A stretch of DNA of 64,000 nucleotides from Colwellia sp. (GCF_013214175.1 NZ_JABSPA010000011.1:1-64000); one strand, 5' to 3'; counted from the stretch's first letter, positions 38,858-48,500 are shown. A program made the numbers and translations. Notes: a model not told the origin generated them from the sequence alone.

Positions 38858-39832
38858 TTATTGAGCTACGTTAGACCGATAATTATTAAACTCATCTATG
38901 GAGGAAAATCCAAAGATGACCTTTCGTTGATATAGATGATTTGGCTTCAAAACATTGCTAGGGAAATGTTTATTGTTTTCTGCATCGGTATAATTTTGCG
39001 CCTCCAAGCGTAAGCCTTGATATGACTTAAAATGACCACTTAAATAAAAGCCACTATATAGTTGTATTGCTAGCTGATCCGTATAAACAGATAAGCTAAC
39101 TTGGTTCTTTATTGACTTAAGGATCACTTTTGGTTGTTCAAACAGCGCGTTATGTAAAATAAAACAGTGATCAAAACCGTTTTTTTGTTTAAGAGACTTA
39201 TCTTTTGTATATTGTTGTCGATTACCAATTGAGTCAGGTTTTAGAAAATTATAATCTGTCTTTGAAACGGCAACTACCTTACCTGTTGGAATATTATTAT
39301 CATCTATCTCAAGAAATGCCGATGACATCATCTGTAGCTGTAATGATTGGCAGTCATTTTCGCCTAGATTAAAGTAAGAGTGATTGGTCAAATTGATGGC
39401 CGTGGTCAAGTCAGTATTAGCAAGATATTGAATGCTTAATTTATTATCCGCACTTAACTGGTAACAGACAGATAAACTTAATTCACCTGGAAAACCTTGA
39501 TCGCCATAGGGAGAAATAAGGGATAATGTGACGGAAGTGTTAGTAAGGTTTGCTTTGTCTATTTTCCATAAACGAATAGAAAAACTGTCATATCCACCAT
39601 GTAAAAAATTATCACCGTCGTTTAAGGGCAATTGATATTGCTTATCGTCGAGTTGAAATTTACCACCCTAAATACGATTACATACCCTGCCACAGGTTGC
39701 CCCTAAATAAAATTCATCATTTAGATATTCTTTTGCAGACTCATAGCCCAGTATCATTTGGGTTGGTTTGGAGTTTATCGGAAATTTAATCGATTAAATT
39801 CTGGCACCAAAATTAATAATTTCAACTGACAT
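38858..39832 (-). pseudogene. galM: Aldose 1-epimerase (galactose mutarotase) pseudogene
   Basis: The frame that encodes a recognisable GalM from GMSVEIINFGARI to the C-terminus is broken by TAA at 39796-39794 (after NFGARI) and TAG at 39670-39668 (after GRVCNRI). The remaining parts align throughout: FLGA-like YLGATCGR, LHGGYDSF, YGDQGFPGEL, the active-site His in NLTNHSYFNLG and the Glu in GLRLEAQNY. No frameshift is needed between the stops. GalM interconverts alpha and beta galactose in lactose/galactose use. The open part (257 codons from a TTG) lacks the N-terminus and is unlikely to be functional. Confidence 0.85.
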
Positions 39833-40016
39833 GCCATAGTCATTAATCTTGTTTCCAACGTTGTTTTAGTTATCAAGCTAAGTACCTTATCTGATTGTCT
39901 GATTGCTAGTACCAGTTATCTTCTATCATTTTATTTAGGCGTATACTTTTATAATCGGCAATTTCAGTAACCAATACCTTCATTTAGCCTAATTATATAA
40001 AAATGAAAATTGTATG

Positions 40017-41297
40017 CTAAAAAAAACTAGTGGATCCATGAATTGCCGTTGCACCAAACTCATAAAATGCGCCTTTTAACTTTGTAAATTTTTCCGTATA
40101 TGACCTCATCGGTGTTATGGGTAAATATGACAAATCACCAGAAAGAATATACTCCGCAACGGCACTACCAAAAACGGTTCCTGGAGCAATCCCCCTACCA
40201 CTGTAGCCAAAAATACTGATTGCATTAGGCCCAAACTCTACGATGTGGGGTAAATGGTCATTTGAATAGGCGATACGACCATGCCATGCATGTTCAAACT
40301 CAATATCACCTAAATAAGGGTATAGCTTTTTCAGTCTATGTTGGGCCCAGTTATAATGAATATACCCTGAAGGTAAATCAAGAGAGCCAACAGCGCCTAG
40401 AATTAGCCTTCCCGCTTGGTCTCGGCGAATAGAAGACATTATCATTGCAGTGTCCCAGCAACCTTGCTGCTCAGGGATGATTTTTTTTAATAATGCTTCA
40501 TCAAGCGGTTTAGTTGCCGTTTGAAAGTAATGTACAGGTGTATAAATAGGGGCTGCACTAACATGTAAATGTTGATGGTAAGCATTAGTAGCCAATATAA
40601 CCGCTTCAGCTTTAATGACGTGCTCAAACGTTTTTATTTCCCAAGTTTCATTATTGCGAGCAATTGCGGTAACAGGAGTCATTTGATGAATAGATGCTCC
40701 GGCAGATACTGCTGCACAGGCTAAGCCTCGAAGATAAGAAAGCGGCTGAATAGTGCCAGCCCCCCTAAAATGAAGAGCACCTTTATAGAATGGCGTACCT
40801 AGTTTGTTTTCGGTTTCAGCTTTAGACAACAGGTCAACATTCAGCCCTCTAAGTCGGTATTGCCGTAGTCTTTCTTTTAAATTTTCAAGCCCCCTATTTG
40901 AATGAGCACAATGAAGGGTACCCGTTTGGGTTAATTCACAATCAATATCGTACTTATCAATATTGGAAAAAACAAATTCAGGGCCACGAGCAAGCATTTG
41001 GTTAAGCTTTATTCCTGCTACTTGCCCAAGCAACTTTTCGACTTTATCTGGCTCCATCCAAAGCCCAGAATTAACTAAGCCTACGTTTCTTCCTGAACCG
41101 CCATCACCAATATGTCCAGCCTCTAAAAGTAAAACATTACTGCCTTTTTCTGCAAGCCGCAACGCACATGAGACGCCGGTATATCCGCCCCCAATAACAA
41201 CAACATCGACTGACTTATCTTTATTTAAACGGTTTGTTTTCAATAATTTTTTTGACGTTGCATGCCAGAGGTTACTGCCAATAATTCCAAGAGGCAT
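40017..41297 (-). CDS. DAO-family FAD-dependent amino-acid oxidase, pipecolate-oxidase-like
   Basis: A 426-residue flavoenzyme. The FAD motif is DVVVIGGGYTGVSCALRLAE at residues 31-50; GGSGRNVGLVNSGLW and FGYSGRGIAPGTVFG are typical of the PuuB/pipecolate oxidase branch of the DAO family. These enzymes oxidise secondary or primary amines with O2 or a membrane acceptor. L-pipecolate oxidase would yield piperideine-6-carboxylate, the cyclic form of aminoadipate semialdehyde, consistent with the saccharopine-type genes nearby. Substrate is inference; gamma-glutamylputrescine oxidase is the main alternative. A candidate GntR operator lies 164 bases upstream. Confidence 0.78.
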   Translation of the reverse strand: MPLGIIGSNLWHATSKKLLKTNRLNKDKSVDVVVIGGGYTGVSCALRLAEKGSNVLLLEAGHIGDGGSGRNVGLVNSGLWMEPDKVEKLLGQVAGIKLNQMLARGPEFVFSNIDKYDIDCELTQTGTLHCAHSNRGLENLKERLRQYRLRGLNVDLLSKAETENKLGTPFYKGALHFRGAGTIQPLSYLRGLACAAVSAGASIHQMTPVTAIARNNETWEIKTFEHVIKAEAVILATNAYHQHLHVSAAPIYTPVHYFQTATKPLDEALLKKIIPEQQGCWDTAMIMSSIRRDQAGRLILGAVGSLDLPSGYIHYNWAQHRLKKLYPYLGDIEFEHAWHGRIAYSNDHLPHIVEFGPNAISIFGYSGRGIAPGTVFGSAVAEYILSGDLSYLPITPMRSYTEKFTKLKGAFYEFGATAIHGSTSFF

Positions 41298-41460
41298 TCC
41301 TTTACTCCATTGATATTAAGATGGTTTATGATCAAGTCCTATAAAAATAAAAGAATAACAACACCCGTGGCTGCAATATTAAATGATCTTTCATTTCAAA
41401 ATCGGACATTACTAATGAGCACTAATCGACAATAATAGTTTCAGATATTAGTATAATACT

Positions 41461-41473
41461 ATTTATAATACAA
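41461..41473 (-). promoter_or_regulatory. Candidate GntR operator upstream of the oxidase gene
   Basis: On the minus strand this reads TTGTATTATAAAT, one of four copies of TTGTAT[G/T]ATAAAT in this locus. It lies between the oxidase and gntR genes. Confidence 0.55.
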
Positions 41474-41569
41474 TGGTGTATTGGCAAAATTATTACATCA
41501 TAGAAATGCAAAAAACCACTCACCAGTTAAGAAGCTGAATGGCTTTTAAATTGACTTAACAAGCTGATA

Positions 41570-42289
41570 CTAGAGTGCCTTATTTTCCAGCACAGAGATT
41601 TGTTCATTTACAATAGCTAAAGTTGCTCTTTGTGTGATCATCGCGGCATCAAAGGCAGCTTGAGGTTTTTTATTTTTTATAAGTTCAAAAATATCAACAT
41701 GGGCTTGATATTCAGCAACCGTTACTGGGATCATTCTGTTAGTAAAACGTATATTGACTTTAAGGGCTGTGGTAATAAAGTTTTTTAATTGAATGAAAAA
41801 TGGATTGTTACTAGCCGATAACACACTTTGATGAAACTCTATATCCGCTTCATGGGTATCATCTTGACCATTAGTAGCATCCTTCATTCTTGCTAAAGCA
41901 TTTTCAATAGCAGTTAATTCATCTTCTTGAGCATATTGCGCTGCTAAATATGCAGCTTCAGGCTCTATACCCAAACGAAGCTGTAAAAAATGCCTTAAGA
42001 GATATAAATCTGGCTTACCTAATAGGATCCAGTTAAGTACATCAACATCAAATAAGTTCCAGTGCTTTGAATCAACAACTTTAATACCTTGTCTCGGTCT
42101 AGAGCTGATTAAACCTTTAGCAGTTAACATCTTAACTGCTTCTCGAGTTGCCGTTCTACTTATATCGAACTGGGTACACAGATCCGCTTCAGAAGGTAAA
42201 CTATCACCGACTTTATAACTTCCTTCCATTATTTTTCTACCCAATTCGTGAACAACTTGTTGGGTTAAATTACGATGTGATGATTCCAT
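41570..42289 (-). CDS. GntR-family (FadR/DgoR subfamily) transcriptional regulator
   Basis: A 239-residue repressor-type protein. The winged HTH is at residues ~10-75 (LPSEADLCTQFDISRTATRE, MLTAKGLISSRPRQGIKV). The C-terminal FCD ligand domain includes the metal-binding His/Asp pattern (EADIEFHQSVLSASNNPFF). The linker WNLFDVDVLNWIL resembles DgoR-type regulators of galactonate and other sugar acids. It is divergent from the lacZ remnant, with two candidate operators in between. It may originally have controlled galactoside genes and may still control the oxidase gene downstream. Confidence 0.88.
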   Translation of the reverse strand: MESSHRNLTQQVVHELGRKIMEGSYKVGDSLPSEADLCTQFDISRTATREAVKMLTAKGLISSRPRQGIKVVDSKHWNLFDVDVLNWILLGKPDLYLLRHFLQLRLGIEPEAAYLAAQYAQEDELTAIENALARMKDATNGQDDTHEADIEFHQSVLSASNNPFFIQLKNFITTALKVNIRFTNRMIPVTVAEYQAHVDIFELIKNKKPQAAFDAAMITQRATLAIVNEQISVLENKAL

Positions 42290-42368
42290 GTTATGGATAT
42301 ACTCTTTTTTACATTAAGTTTTAGGCAACTGAGTGCTAAATAATTTAATTATATACAATAATTGTTAT

Positions 42369-42381
42369 TTGTATGATAAAT
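42369..42381 (+). promoter_or_regulatory. Candidate GntR operator upstream of gntR
   Basis: TTGTATGATAAAT, within an 18-bp stretch (42365-42382) that is repeated exactly in inverted orientation at 49838-49855. Confidence 0.6.
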
Positions 42382-42419
42382 GAGTTCGCTTGAATACTCT
42401 AGTTTATTTTACCCCATCA

Positions 42420-42454
42420 AACATTTATTCAGCGTCCTCCGCTGCATAAATGTT
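42420..42454. promoter_or_regulatory. Long inverted repeat in the gntR-lacZ intergenic region
   Basis: AACATTTAT-T-CAGCG, spacer TCCTC, CGCTG-C-ATAAATGTT: 14 of 15 positions pair. There is no T-tract, so an operator or other protein-binding site is likelier than a terminator. The remaining 290-base region 42290-42579 is AT-rich. Confidence 0.55.
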
Positions 42455-42535
42455 ATGAGATTTGGCCTATTTAGTTTTAGAAAAAGTAATATTACGTAAC
42501 TTTCATCAGAAAGCACTTGCTTCTACCCTTTTTAA

Positions 42536-42548
42536 TTGTATTATAAAT
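42536..42548 (+). promoter_or_regulatory. Candidate GntR operator just upstream of the lacZ remnant
   Basis: TTGTATTATAAAT, 31 bases before the ATG at 42580, where it would block transcription. It is followed by a partial second copy, TTGTATATAATTT (42553-42565). Confidence 0.6.
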
Positions 42549-42579
42549 ACTATTGTATATAATTTAAGATGTTTTCTTT

Positions 42580-43173
42580 ATGATAAAGTCATTACTAGTT
42601 GTTAATATAGCATTGGCCTCGTTGTTGTTATTTAGTTCTGATACCCAGAGCCAAACACGTGAGCCTTGGGAAGATAATAAAATATTTTCCATTAACAAAG
42701 AAGCACCACATGCATCATTGTTTCCATTTCAATCACGTGATGCTGCGCTTGCTGATAGCAAGGAACAAAGTAATAATTATCTACTTCTTAATGGCTTATG
42801 GAAATTTAATTGGCAACGTTCACCAAAAAACAAACCTAATGCCTTTGAAACAGCTAACTTAAATGATAGTAAATGGCAGCAAATCCCTGTTCCTGGAAAC
42901 TGGGAAGCAGATGGTTTTGGTTACCCTATTTATTTAGATGAACGTTTCCCATTCACTACCACTTGGCCTGATGCGCCAAAAGAATATAATCCTATTGGCT
43001 CTTATCGTAAGTCCTTCGCTTTGCCTAAATCATGGAAGAACAAACAAGTTTTCCTTCATGTTGGCGGTGATACTTCTTGGGGACGTTTAGTACATGAACA
43101 ATATACAATACCCGCTAAAAGTTATCAGTACGGTTTTACTTTAGTCCATTTTCGTTTATCAAGTTCAGTTTAA
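42580..43173 (+). pseudogene. Beta-galactosidase (GH2) remnant with large internal deletion
   Basis: A 197-codon frame that begins like a secreted GH2 beta-galactosidase: signal peptide MIKSLLVVNIALASLLLF, NNYLLLNGLWKFNW, IPVPGNWEADGFGYPIY and YNPIGSYRKSF. After KQVFLHV it jumps straight to GGDTSWGRLVHEQYTIPA..YQYGFTL, which is the extreme C-terminus of LacZ. The whole catalytic core (roughly 800 residues in a full-length enzyme) is missing, yet the frame stays open. It cannot be catalytic. The gene faces gntR and neighbours other sugar pseudogenes. Confidence 0.85.
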
Positions 43174-43264
43174 ACAACCGTAAAAGTGCCGGAACTGGCA
43201 CGTACAGTTAACGTAAAATAATATAAAACACACCTATATAACCTGATATAAAGCTATATAAATA

Positions 43265-43288
43265 AACCTGAGTGCTAACACTCAGGTT
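43265..43288 (+). terminator. Perfect stem-loop in the leader of the kinase/lyase gene
   Basis: AACCTGAGTG, loop CTAA, CACTCAGGTT: a ten-base perfect stem followed by AAATTTT. It lies only 19 bases before the ATG at 43308 and just ahead of its ribosome site. It could be a terminator of the upstream lacZ unit, or a translation-affecting leader hairpin. Confidence 0.55.
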
Positions 43289-43307
43289 AAATTTTAAAGA
43301 GGCAACA

Positions 43308-45662
43308 ATGACTACCGTTAAAACGCCAACGTTTTCTGACAATGAGATAATTAAATTATTAGCTCAGCAGTACCAATTATCAGGGCAGCTAAAAAACTTA
43401 CCCGGATATTGTGATCAAAACTTATTACTGACAACTAAGAGTAATGAGCAATACATTGTAAAAATTGCTAATTCAGCTGAGCCAAAACTTGAGCTAGCAA
43501 TGCAAAATGCGGCAATGGCTCATTTAACACAAAAAGAATGTGATGTTCCTCATGCAATAAACAATCACATAGGCGAAAGCATCACAACAATAAGAAATGC
43601 ACATCAAGCAAGCTTTTGTTTACGAGTATTAACTTTTATACCAGGGCAGTTTTATGCCGATGCCAACCCTCTAACTCACAACAAAGCCCTTTGGTCTGAC
43701 TTAGGCCAATTTATTGCCAATATTGATATTGCCCTAACAGACTTTAATCACCCCGGTGCTTTTCGCTATTTAGACTGGGATTTAGCGCAAGGTTATCGTG
43801 TCTGTATGAGTAAAAAGCATTTACTTAAAGAAGAAAAAGCCAGTATTGTCGAGAAATTTCTAACGCTATATCAAACGCAAACCATGCCGGTTTTATCCCA
43901 ATTGCCACAAGGCGTTATTCACAACGATGCCAATGACTACAACTTGTTAGTGGACAACATCGAAACTCCCAAAAGAATATCGGGCATTATTGACTTTGGC
44001 GATATGGTGCATAGCCATATTATTAATGAGTTAGCGATAACCTGTGCTTATGCTTTGATGGGTGAAAAAAAGGCTCAAGAGGATATCCTTAGTACCTTCA
44101 AAACCATCGTAGCTGGTTATCATAAGATTAGACCACTACTTGATATCGAATTAGAAGTACTCTATTCATTAGTTGCTTTGCGTTTATGTACCACGGTTTG
44201 TAATTCTGCATTAGCGATTGAACAACAGCCCGATAATGAGTATTTATTAGTCTCAGTAAAACCCGCATGGCAGTTACTTGAACAGCTCGTTACGTTAAAT
44301 CCTTATGCGGTGTTGTGCCAATTACGTCAAGCGTGTCAACTGCCAGTTGATAGCGGTAATAAAGCTGAAGATATTATTAGTTATCGTAAAAAACATTTAG
44401 GTAAAACATTAAGTTTAAGTTACCAAGAGCCCTTGAAAATGGTGCGTGGCCAAGGTGCTTATTTGTTCACCGAACAAGGGACGCCTTATTTAGATATGGT
44501 CAACAATGTTTGTCATGTGGGTCATTGTCATCCTAAAGTGGTTGCGGCAGGCCAAGCACAACTTGCTAAGTTAAATACCAATACTCGTTATTTGCATGAC
44601 AATATTGTTAATTACGCTGACAAATTGCTCGCTACTATGCCAGAAGAATTATCGGTATGTATGCTGGTAAATTCTGGTAGTGAAGCCAACGAACTCGCTT
44701 TCCGTTTAGCTAGAAGCTACACCAAAGGCACCGAATTACTAGTGGTTGATGGTGCTTATCACGGTAATACCAATGCTTGTATTGAAGCCAGTCCTTATAA
44801 ATTTGATGGACCTGGCGGCGAAGGTGCAAAGCCATATGTGCATAAAGTGACCTTACCTGATCCTTACCGTGGTGAATTTCAAGGTAATAGTGCTGAATCT
44901 GCTCAAGGTTATGCGAACAGCGTTAAAGACACCCTTGCTCAATTAGCTCAAGCAGGTAAGAAGCCTAGTGCATTTATCTGTGAATCACTGCAAGGTGTTG
45001 CTGGGCAAATAATTATGCCTGACGGCTATTTATCTTCAGTATATCAACAAGTTCGTGACGCCGGTGGTGTTTGTATTGCTGATGAAGTACAAGTTGGCTT
45101 TGGCCGTGTTGGTACACATATGTGGGCATTTGAAACTCAAGACGTCGTTCCTGATATCGTCACCTTAGGAAAACCTATTGGCAATGGTCACCCAATGGCA
45201 GCAGTTATTACCACACAAGCTATTGCTGATGCTTTTGTTAATGGCATGGAATACTTTAATACTTTTGGTGGTAATCCAGTTTCTTGTGCTATAGGTATGG
45301 CGGTACTTGATGTTATTGAACAAGAGCAGCTTCAAGTTCATGCCTTAGCAACTGGGAAACATTTCCAAGATAAACTAAAAGAACTAAAACAACGTTTTGA
45401 ATTAATTGGTGATGTTCGTGGTTTAGGTTTGTTCATTGGCGTTGAATTAGTCGAAAACCGCACAACAAAACAACCTGCCACCGAAAAAACCTCATGGTTA
45501 GTGGAGTTCTTCAAGCAACATCACATTTTACTCAGTACAGAAGGCCCATTTTATAACATTCTCAAAATTAAGCCGCCGTTAGCTTTTAATGAAGCTGACA
45601 CTGATAAGTTTATCAAAGTGCTTGAATTGGGCTTAACTAAGCTAGTAAAAACTAACGTATAA
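43308..45662 (+). CDS. Fused APH-type kinase and class-III PLP phospho-lyase (hydroxylysine or ethanolamine type)
   Basis: A 784-residue bifunctional protein starting at ATG 43308 with AAAGAGG upstream. Residues ~1-340 are an aminoglycoside-phosphotransferase-fold kinase (catalytic loop [14 protein letters not shown], metal motif IDFGDM). Residues ~370-784 are a class-III aminotransferase fold with [45 protein letters not shown] and the PLP lysine in [12 protein letters not shown]. This pairing mirrors human hydroxylysine kinase (HYKK) plus 5-phosphohydroxylysine phospho-lyase (PHYKPL), or ethanolamine-phosphate phospho-lyase. Next to saccharopine-type genes, hydroxylysine to aminoadipate semialdehyde is the favoured reading, but ethanolamine is not excluded. 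Confidence 0.8.
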   Translation: MTTVKTPTFSDNEIIKLLAQQYQLSGQLKNLPGYCDQNLLLTTKSNEQYIVKIANSAEPKLELAMQNAAMAHLTQKECDVPHAINNHIGESITTIRNAHQASFCLRVLTFIPGQFYADANPLTHNKALWSDLGQFIANIDIALTDFNHPGAFRYLDWDLAQGYRVCMSKKHLLKEEKASIVEKFLTLYQTQTMPVLSQLPQGVIHNDANDYNLLVDNIETPKRISGIIDFGDMVHSHIINELAITCAYALMGEKKAQEDILSTFKTIVAGYHKIRPLLDIELEVLYSLVALRLCTTVCNSALAIEQQPDNEYLLVSVKPAWQLLEQLVTLNPYAVLCQLRQACQLPVDSGNKAEDIISYRKKHLGKTLSLSYQEPLKMVRGQGAYLFTEQGTPYLDMVNNVCHVGHCHPKVVAAGQAQLAKLNTNTRYLHDNIVNYADKLLATMPEELSVCMLVNSGSEANELAFRLARSYTKGTELLVVDGAYHGNTNACIEASPYKFDGPGGEGAKPYVHKVTLPDPYRGEFQGNSAESAQGYANSVKDTLAQLAQAGKKPSAFICESLQGVAGQIIMPDGYLSSVYQQVRDAGGVCIADEVQVGFGRVGTHMWAFETQDVVPDIVTLGKPIGNGHPMAAVITTQAIADAFVNGMEYFNTFGGNPVSCAIGMAVLDVIEQEQLQVHALATGKHFQDKLKELKQRFELIGDVRGLGLFIGVELVENRTTKQPATEKTSWLVEFFKQHHILLSTEGPFYNILKIKPPLAFNEADTDKFIKVLELGLTKLVKTNV

Positions 45663-45672
45663 AACATTAAAG

Positions 45673-45715
45673 AACACTAGTGAGCTAAACCTTTAACGAT
45701 TAAGACGCTAGTGTT
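45673..45715. terminator. Possible bidirectional terminator between convergent genes
   Basis: AACACTAG (45673-45680) pairs with CTAGTGTT (45708-45715), followed by TTACC, with a 27-base loop. It lies between the convergent kinase/lyase and antiporter genes. Confidence 0.4.
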
Positions 45716-45746
45716 TTACCCAAAAAGCCATTTTTCAACGTTCAAG

Positions 45747-47237
45747 TTAATTGGTATTTACCAATGAATCACTTAACACCGCGCCATCATTCGGCTTTTT
45801 TACCAATAATGCTTTAACTTTAAACCCCGCAAACGCGCAAATAATACCGATAATAGGTGATAACCAATTAAAGAAACAAAATACCGCATATTCCAATGGA
45901 TTGATCAGTAACACCGACTGCATATAAGCACCACAAGTATTCCAAGGGATAAGTGGTGAAGTTACCGTGCCTCCATCTTCCAGCGCACGTGATAAGTTTT
46001 CAGGTGCTAGTTCTCGTCGCTTGTATTCGTCTTTAAACATTCTACCCGGCATAACAATAGCAATATATTGATCCGCTGCAACACAGTTAGTGCCAAAAGC
46101 AGTGATTATTGTGGTTGAAATTAATGAGCCTACGCTGTTTGTTACCCCGATTAAACTTTCAACCACGCGCTTTAATAGCCCTACTGTCTCCATGATTGAA
46201 CCAAAAGTCATGGCTGATATGATTAGCCAAATAGTATTAAGCATAGAGCCCATACCGCCGCCGCTGAGTAAATCATCAATGACTTTATTGCCAGTATCAA
46301 GTGATACGCCGGAGTACATCACTTGCCACACCACCATGATATTGGCTTCAACGGTTGTTAAGCCATCGTTGGCATAAGAAATAATTAGGTCTTGCTGAAA
46401 TAGCACCGCCCATACAGCGCCAGCAATAGCACCAATGCCGATGGCAGGAAATGCTGGCATTTTTTTAACCGCTAAAAAAAGCGTGATAACCAAAGGAAGC
46501 AGTAAATACCATGCAATAAAGAATTCACTTTCTAAACTCAATAGCAGTTGATCAATTTGTGTATTTGATGATTGCGCGGCACTATTTAATCCTAAAAAGA
46601 AAAAGATGATCAAGGTAATGGCAAAACTGGGTACAGTACTCCACAACATATTTTTAATATGAATGAACAACTCAGTCCCAGCAATAGCTGGCGCAAGATT
46701 GGTAGTATCAGACAAGGGTGATAGTTTGTCACCAAAATAGGCTCCGCTGATAATTGCCCCTGCGGTCATAGGACCCGATGCATCCAAACCTGAAGAAACG
46801 CCCATTAACGCCACACCTATAGTGGCAGCTACCGTCCAACTACTGCCGATACACAACGCCACTAATGCACAAAGGACACAACAACTAACATAAAAATACT
46901 CTGGCGCTAAAATTTGTAAACCAAAGTAAATCATAGTGGGTACAGTACCCGCTAATAACCAAGTGCCGATGAGCGAACCAACAGCCAACAAAATTAAAAT
47001 AGCCCCTAAAGTTAAGCTAATACCTTTGGTAATACCTGCTTCAATTTCGTGACGTTTATTGCCATTTTTTAAACCAATAAGACAAGCAACACCTGCGCAT
47101 AACATCAAGGCTATTTGGTTAGGCCCTGAGGAAGAGTCATCACCAAAAAAGTAAACAGCTAAAACAAGCAAACACACTAATATAGCAATAGGAAATAAGG
47201 CATCGAGTAATGTCGGTTTCTGTTTATTTTCTATCAT
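45747..47237 (-). CDS. NhaC-family Na+/H+ antiporter-type transporter
   Basis: A 496-residue inner-membrane protein with about eleven to twelve hydrophobic segments. The family signature is GAYFGDKLSPLSDTTNLAPA, plus FGTNCVAADQYIAIVMPG and LEDGGTVTSPLIPWNTCGAY. NhaC relatives include sodium/proton and sodium-malate/lactate antiporters, and a branch (LysW) predicted to carry lysine. Its position among lysine-type genes makes an amino-acid substrate attractive, but sequence alone cannot decide. No lysine riboswitch was seen in its 92-base leader. It is separated from the upstream gene by a terminator. Confidence 0.88.
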   Translation of the reverse strand: MIENKQKPTLLDALFPIAILVCLLVLAVYFFGDDSSSGPNQIALMLCAGVACLIGLKNGNKRHEIEAGITKGISLTLGAILILLAVGSLIGTWLLAGTVPTMIYFGLQILAPEYFYVSCCVLCALVALCIGSSWTVAATIGVALMGVSSGLDASGPMTAGAIISGAYFGDKLSPLSDTTNLAPAIAGTELFIHIKNMLWSTVPSFAITLIIFFFLGLNSAAQSSNTQIDQLLLSLESEFFIAWYLLLPLVITLFLAVKKMPAFPAIGIGAIAGAVWAVLFQQDLIISYANDGLTTVEANIMVVWQVMYSGVSLDTGNKVIDDLLSGGGMGSMLNTIWLIISAMTFGSIMETVGLLKRVVESLIGVTNSVGSLISTTIITAFGTNCVAADQYIAIVMPGRMFKDEYKRRELAPENLSRALEDGGTVTSPLIPWNTCGAYMQSVLLINPLEYAVFCFFNWLSPIIGIICAFAGFKVKALLVKKPNDGAVLSDSLVNTN

Positions 47238-47285
47238 GTTTATCCCTGTTTTTATTTTTATTTATTTATTTTAAGTTGCTTAAAC

Positions 47286-47319
47286 AAAAACGCCGATTAA
47301 ATAGTTAATCGGCGTTTTT
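47286..47319. terminator. Strong terminator downstream of the saccharopine dehydrogenase pair
   Basis: AAAAACGCCGATTAA (47286-47300) pairs perfectly with TTAATCGGCGTTTTT (47305-47319), loop ATAG. It lies 10 bases after the stop of the minus-strand gene at 47330 and before the antiporter gene. Confidence 0.9.
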
Positions 47320-47329
47320 GTTAATTCAC

Positions 47330-48490
47330 TTATTTATCTAAATGATTATGATGACCTATTGAATCTCCATTAGCCGTCAGCGCTGATAACCATTGGTTAA
47401 TACGTTCAGGCTCTTCTGGCGCAGCACTCACACCTGTAGGTATTTGATTATTAAGTACCGACTCAATAGCAAAACTTACTGGCAACGACACTAAACGAGC
47501 CATGGCTTGTCCTTGTGCATTTCCTTGGCTATCTAGATAATAACTTTGATGCCAAACAACGTTGCCAGCCTGACGAACTTCTAACTCTACGCACATCACT
47601 ACGCGATCGGCTTCATTGTCGTCATAAAGATATTTTTGCTCAAGCTCTCGACTAATTTCCAGTAAACGCTGTTCGCCACTACGGCCTTCTAACGTAGCTA
47701 TTTCATCAAATAATGGTTGCCATGCTGTTGACCAGCCATTGAGGCGTAACGTGCCACGAACAAACTCTTGCACATCCCAATCATCTTGAAAATTATACTG
47801 CTTGATAAATGGCAGTGAGTCTCTATTAGGATACGCTTGAAAAGTTTCACTATGATCAGATAACTTCGCTTGATATTCACTTAGTGCTTCCCATGGAGCA
47901 TTTGAGGTTTTAACCATACCATCTGCTTGCCATTGTGCTTTTGAGCGCAATGCTTTGAGTACACCTAATGGTGACCAGCTAAATTTATATTTAAAATCAT
48001 TGGCAACTTTAGGGAAACCACCACAGTAAGAGCGGAAGTAATGCTGATTGCTAGATGAACATTGCTCACTGTTTTGGTAACTATCAACCAGTAAATGCGC
48101 GAGTAAATGATCAATACCTGGATCTAAACCCACCTCATTAACAAAACATAGCTCCAAGTCCTTTGCCTGTGAATTTAATTCAGCCATTTCTGGTGCTATA
48201 TAGCTGCTAGAAACAAAGTGAGCTTTATGCTTCAAACAAAACTGTGCAACAGTTAAATGCAAGGTTGCTGGTAACATAGAAACCAGTACATCACCGGGTT
48301 TAACTATTTCAGTTAATACATCCCAGTCTAATTCACGTACATCAATCTGCACCTCATCATTTTTCAGTGCTTGTTCTGCTTTTACTAAACTGCGATTCCA
48401 AACAATAAGGGGTGTAGATTTCTTCGCTAGTTCAATAATACCAGGTGCAGAAGATAATCCTGCTCCTAGCCAATGTATGGTATTTGTCAT
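47330..48490 (-). CDS. Saccharopine dehydrogenase-family protein (LYS9/glutamate-forming type)
   Basis: About 386 residues from ATG 48490 (MTNTIHWLGAGLSSAPGIIE), which has AAAGGA correctly spaced; a longer frame to 48571 overlaps the previous gene and is not supported. The N-terminal Rossmann motif is WLGAGLSSAP, and the family block VNEVGLDPGIDHLLAHLL is diagnostic of saccharopine dehydrogenase (glutamate-forming). It would convert saccharopine to 2-aminoadipate semialdehyde plus glutamate, or the reverse. It follows the LYS1-type gene by 10 bases, so they form an operon. Confidence 0.87.
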   Translation of the reverse strand: MTNTIHWLGAGLSSAPGIIELAKKSTPLIVWNRSLVKAEQALKNDEVQIDVRELDWDVLTEIVKPGDVLVSMLPATLHLTVAQFCLKHKAHFVSSSYIAPEMAELNSQAKDLELCFVNEVGLDPGIDHLLAHLLVDSYQNSEQCSSSNQHYFRSYCGGFPKVANDFKYKFSWSPLGVLKALRSKAQWQADGMVKTSNAPWEALSEYQAKLSDHSETFQAYPNRDSLPFIKQYNFQDDWDVQEFVRGTLRLNGWSTAWQPLFDEIATLEGRSGEQRLLEISRELEQKYLYDDNEADRVVMCVELEVRQAGNVVWHQSYYLDSQGNAQGQAMARLVSLPVSFAIESVLNNQIPTGVSAAPEEPERINQWLSALTANGDSIGHHNHLDK

Positions 48491-48500
48491 GTTCATCCTT

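Noticed and set aside
38858..39631. Intact 257-residue aldose epimerase gene
   Set aside because: It would start at TTG in mid-domain, while clear GalM sequence continues upstream across two stop codons, so it is a pseudogene.
47238..47329. Lysine riboswitch ahead of the NhaC-type transporter
   Set aside because: The leader is only about 90 bases and contains a terminator for the gene before it; no L-box-like conserved core was seen.
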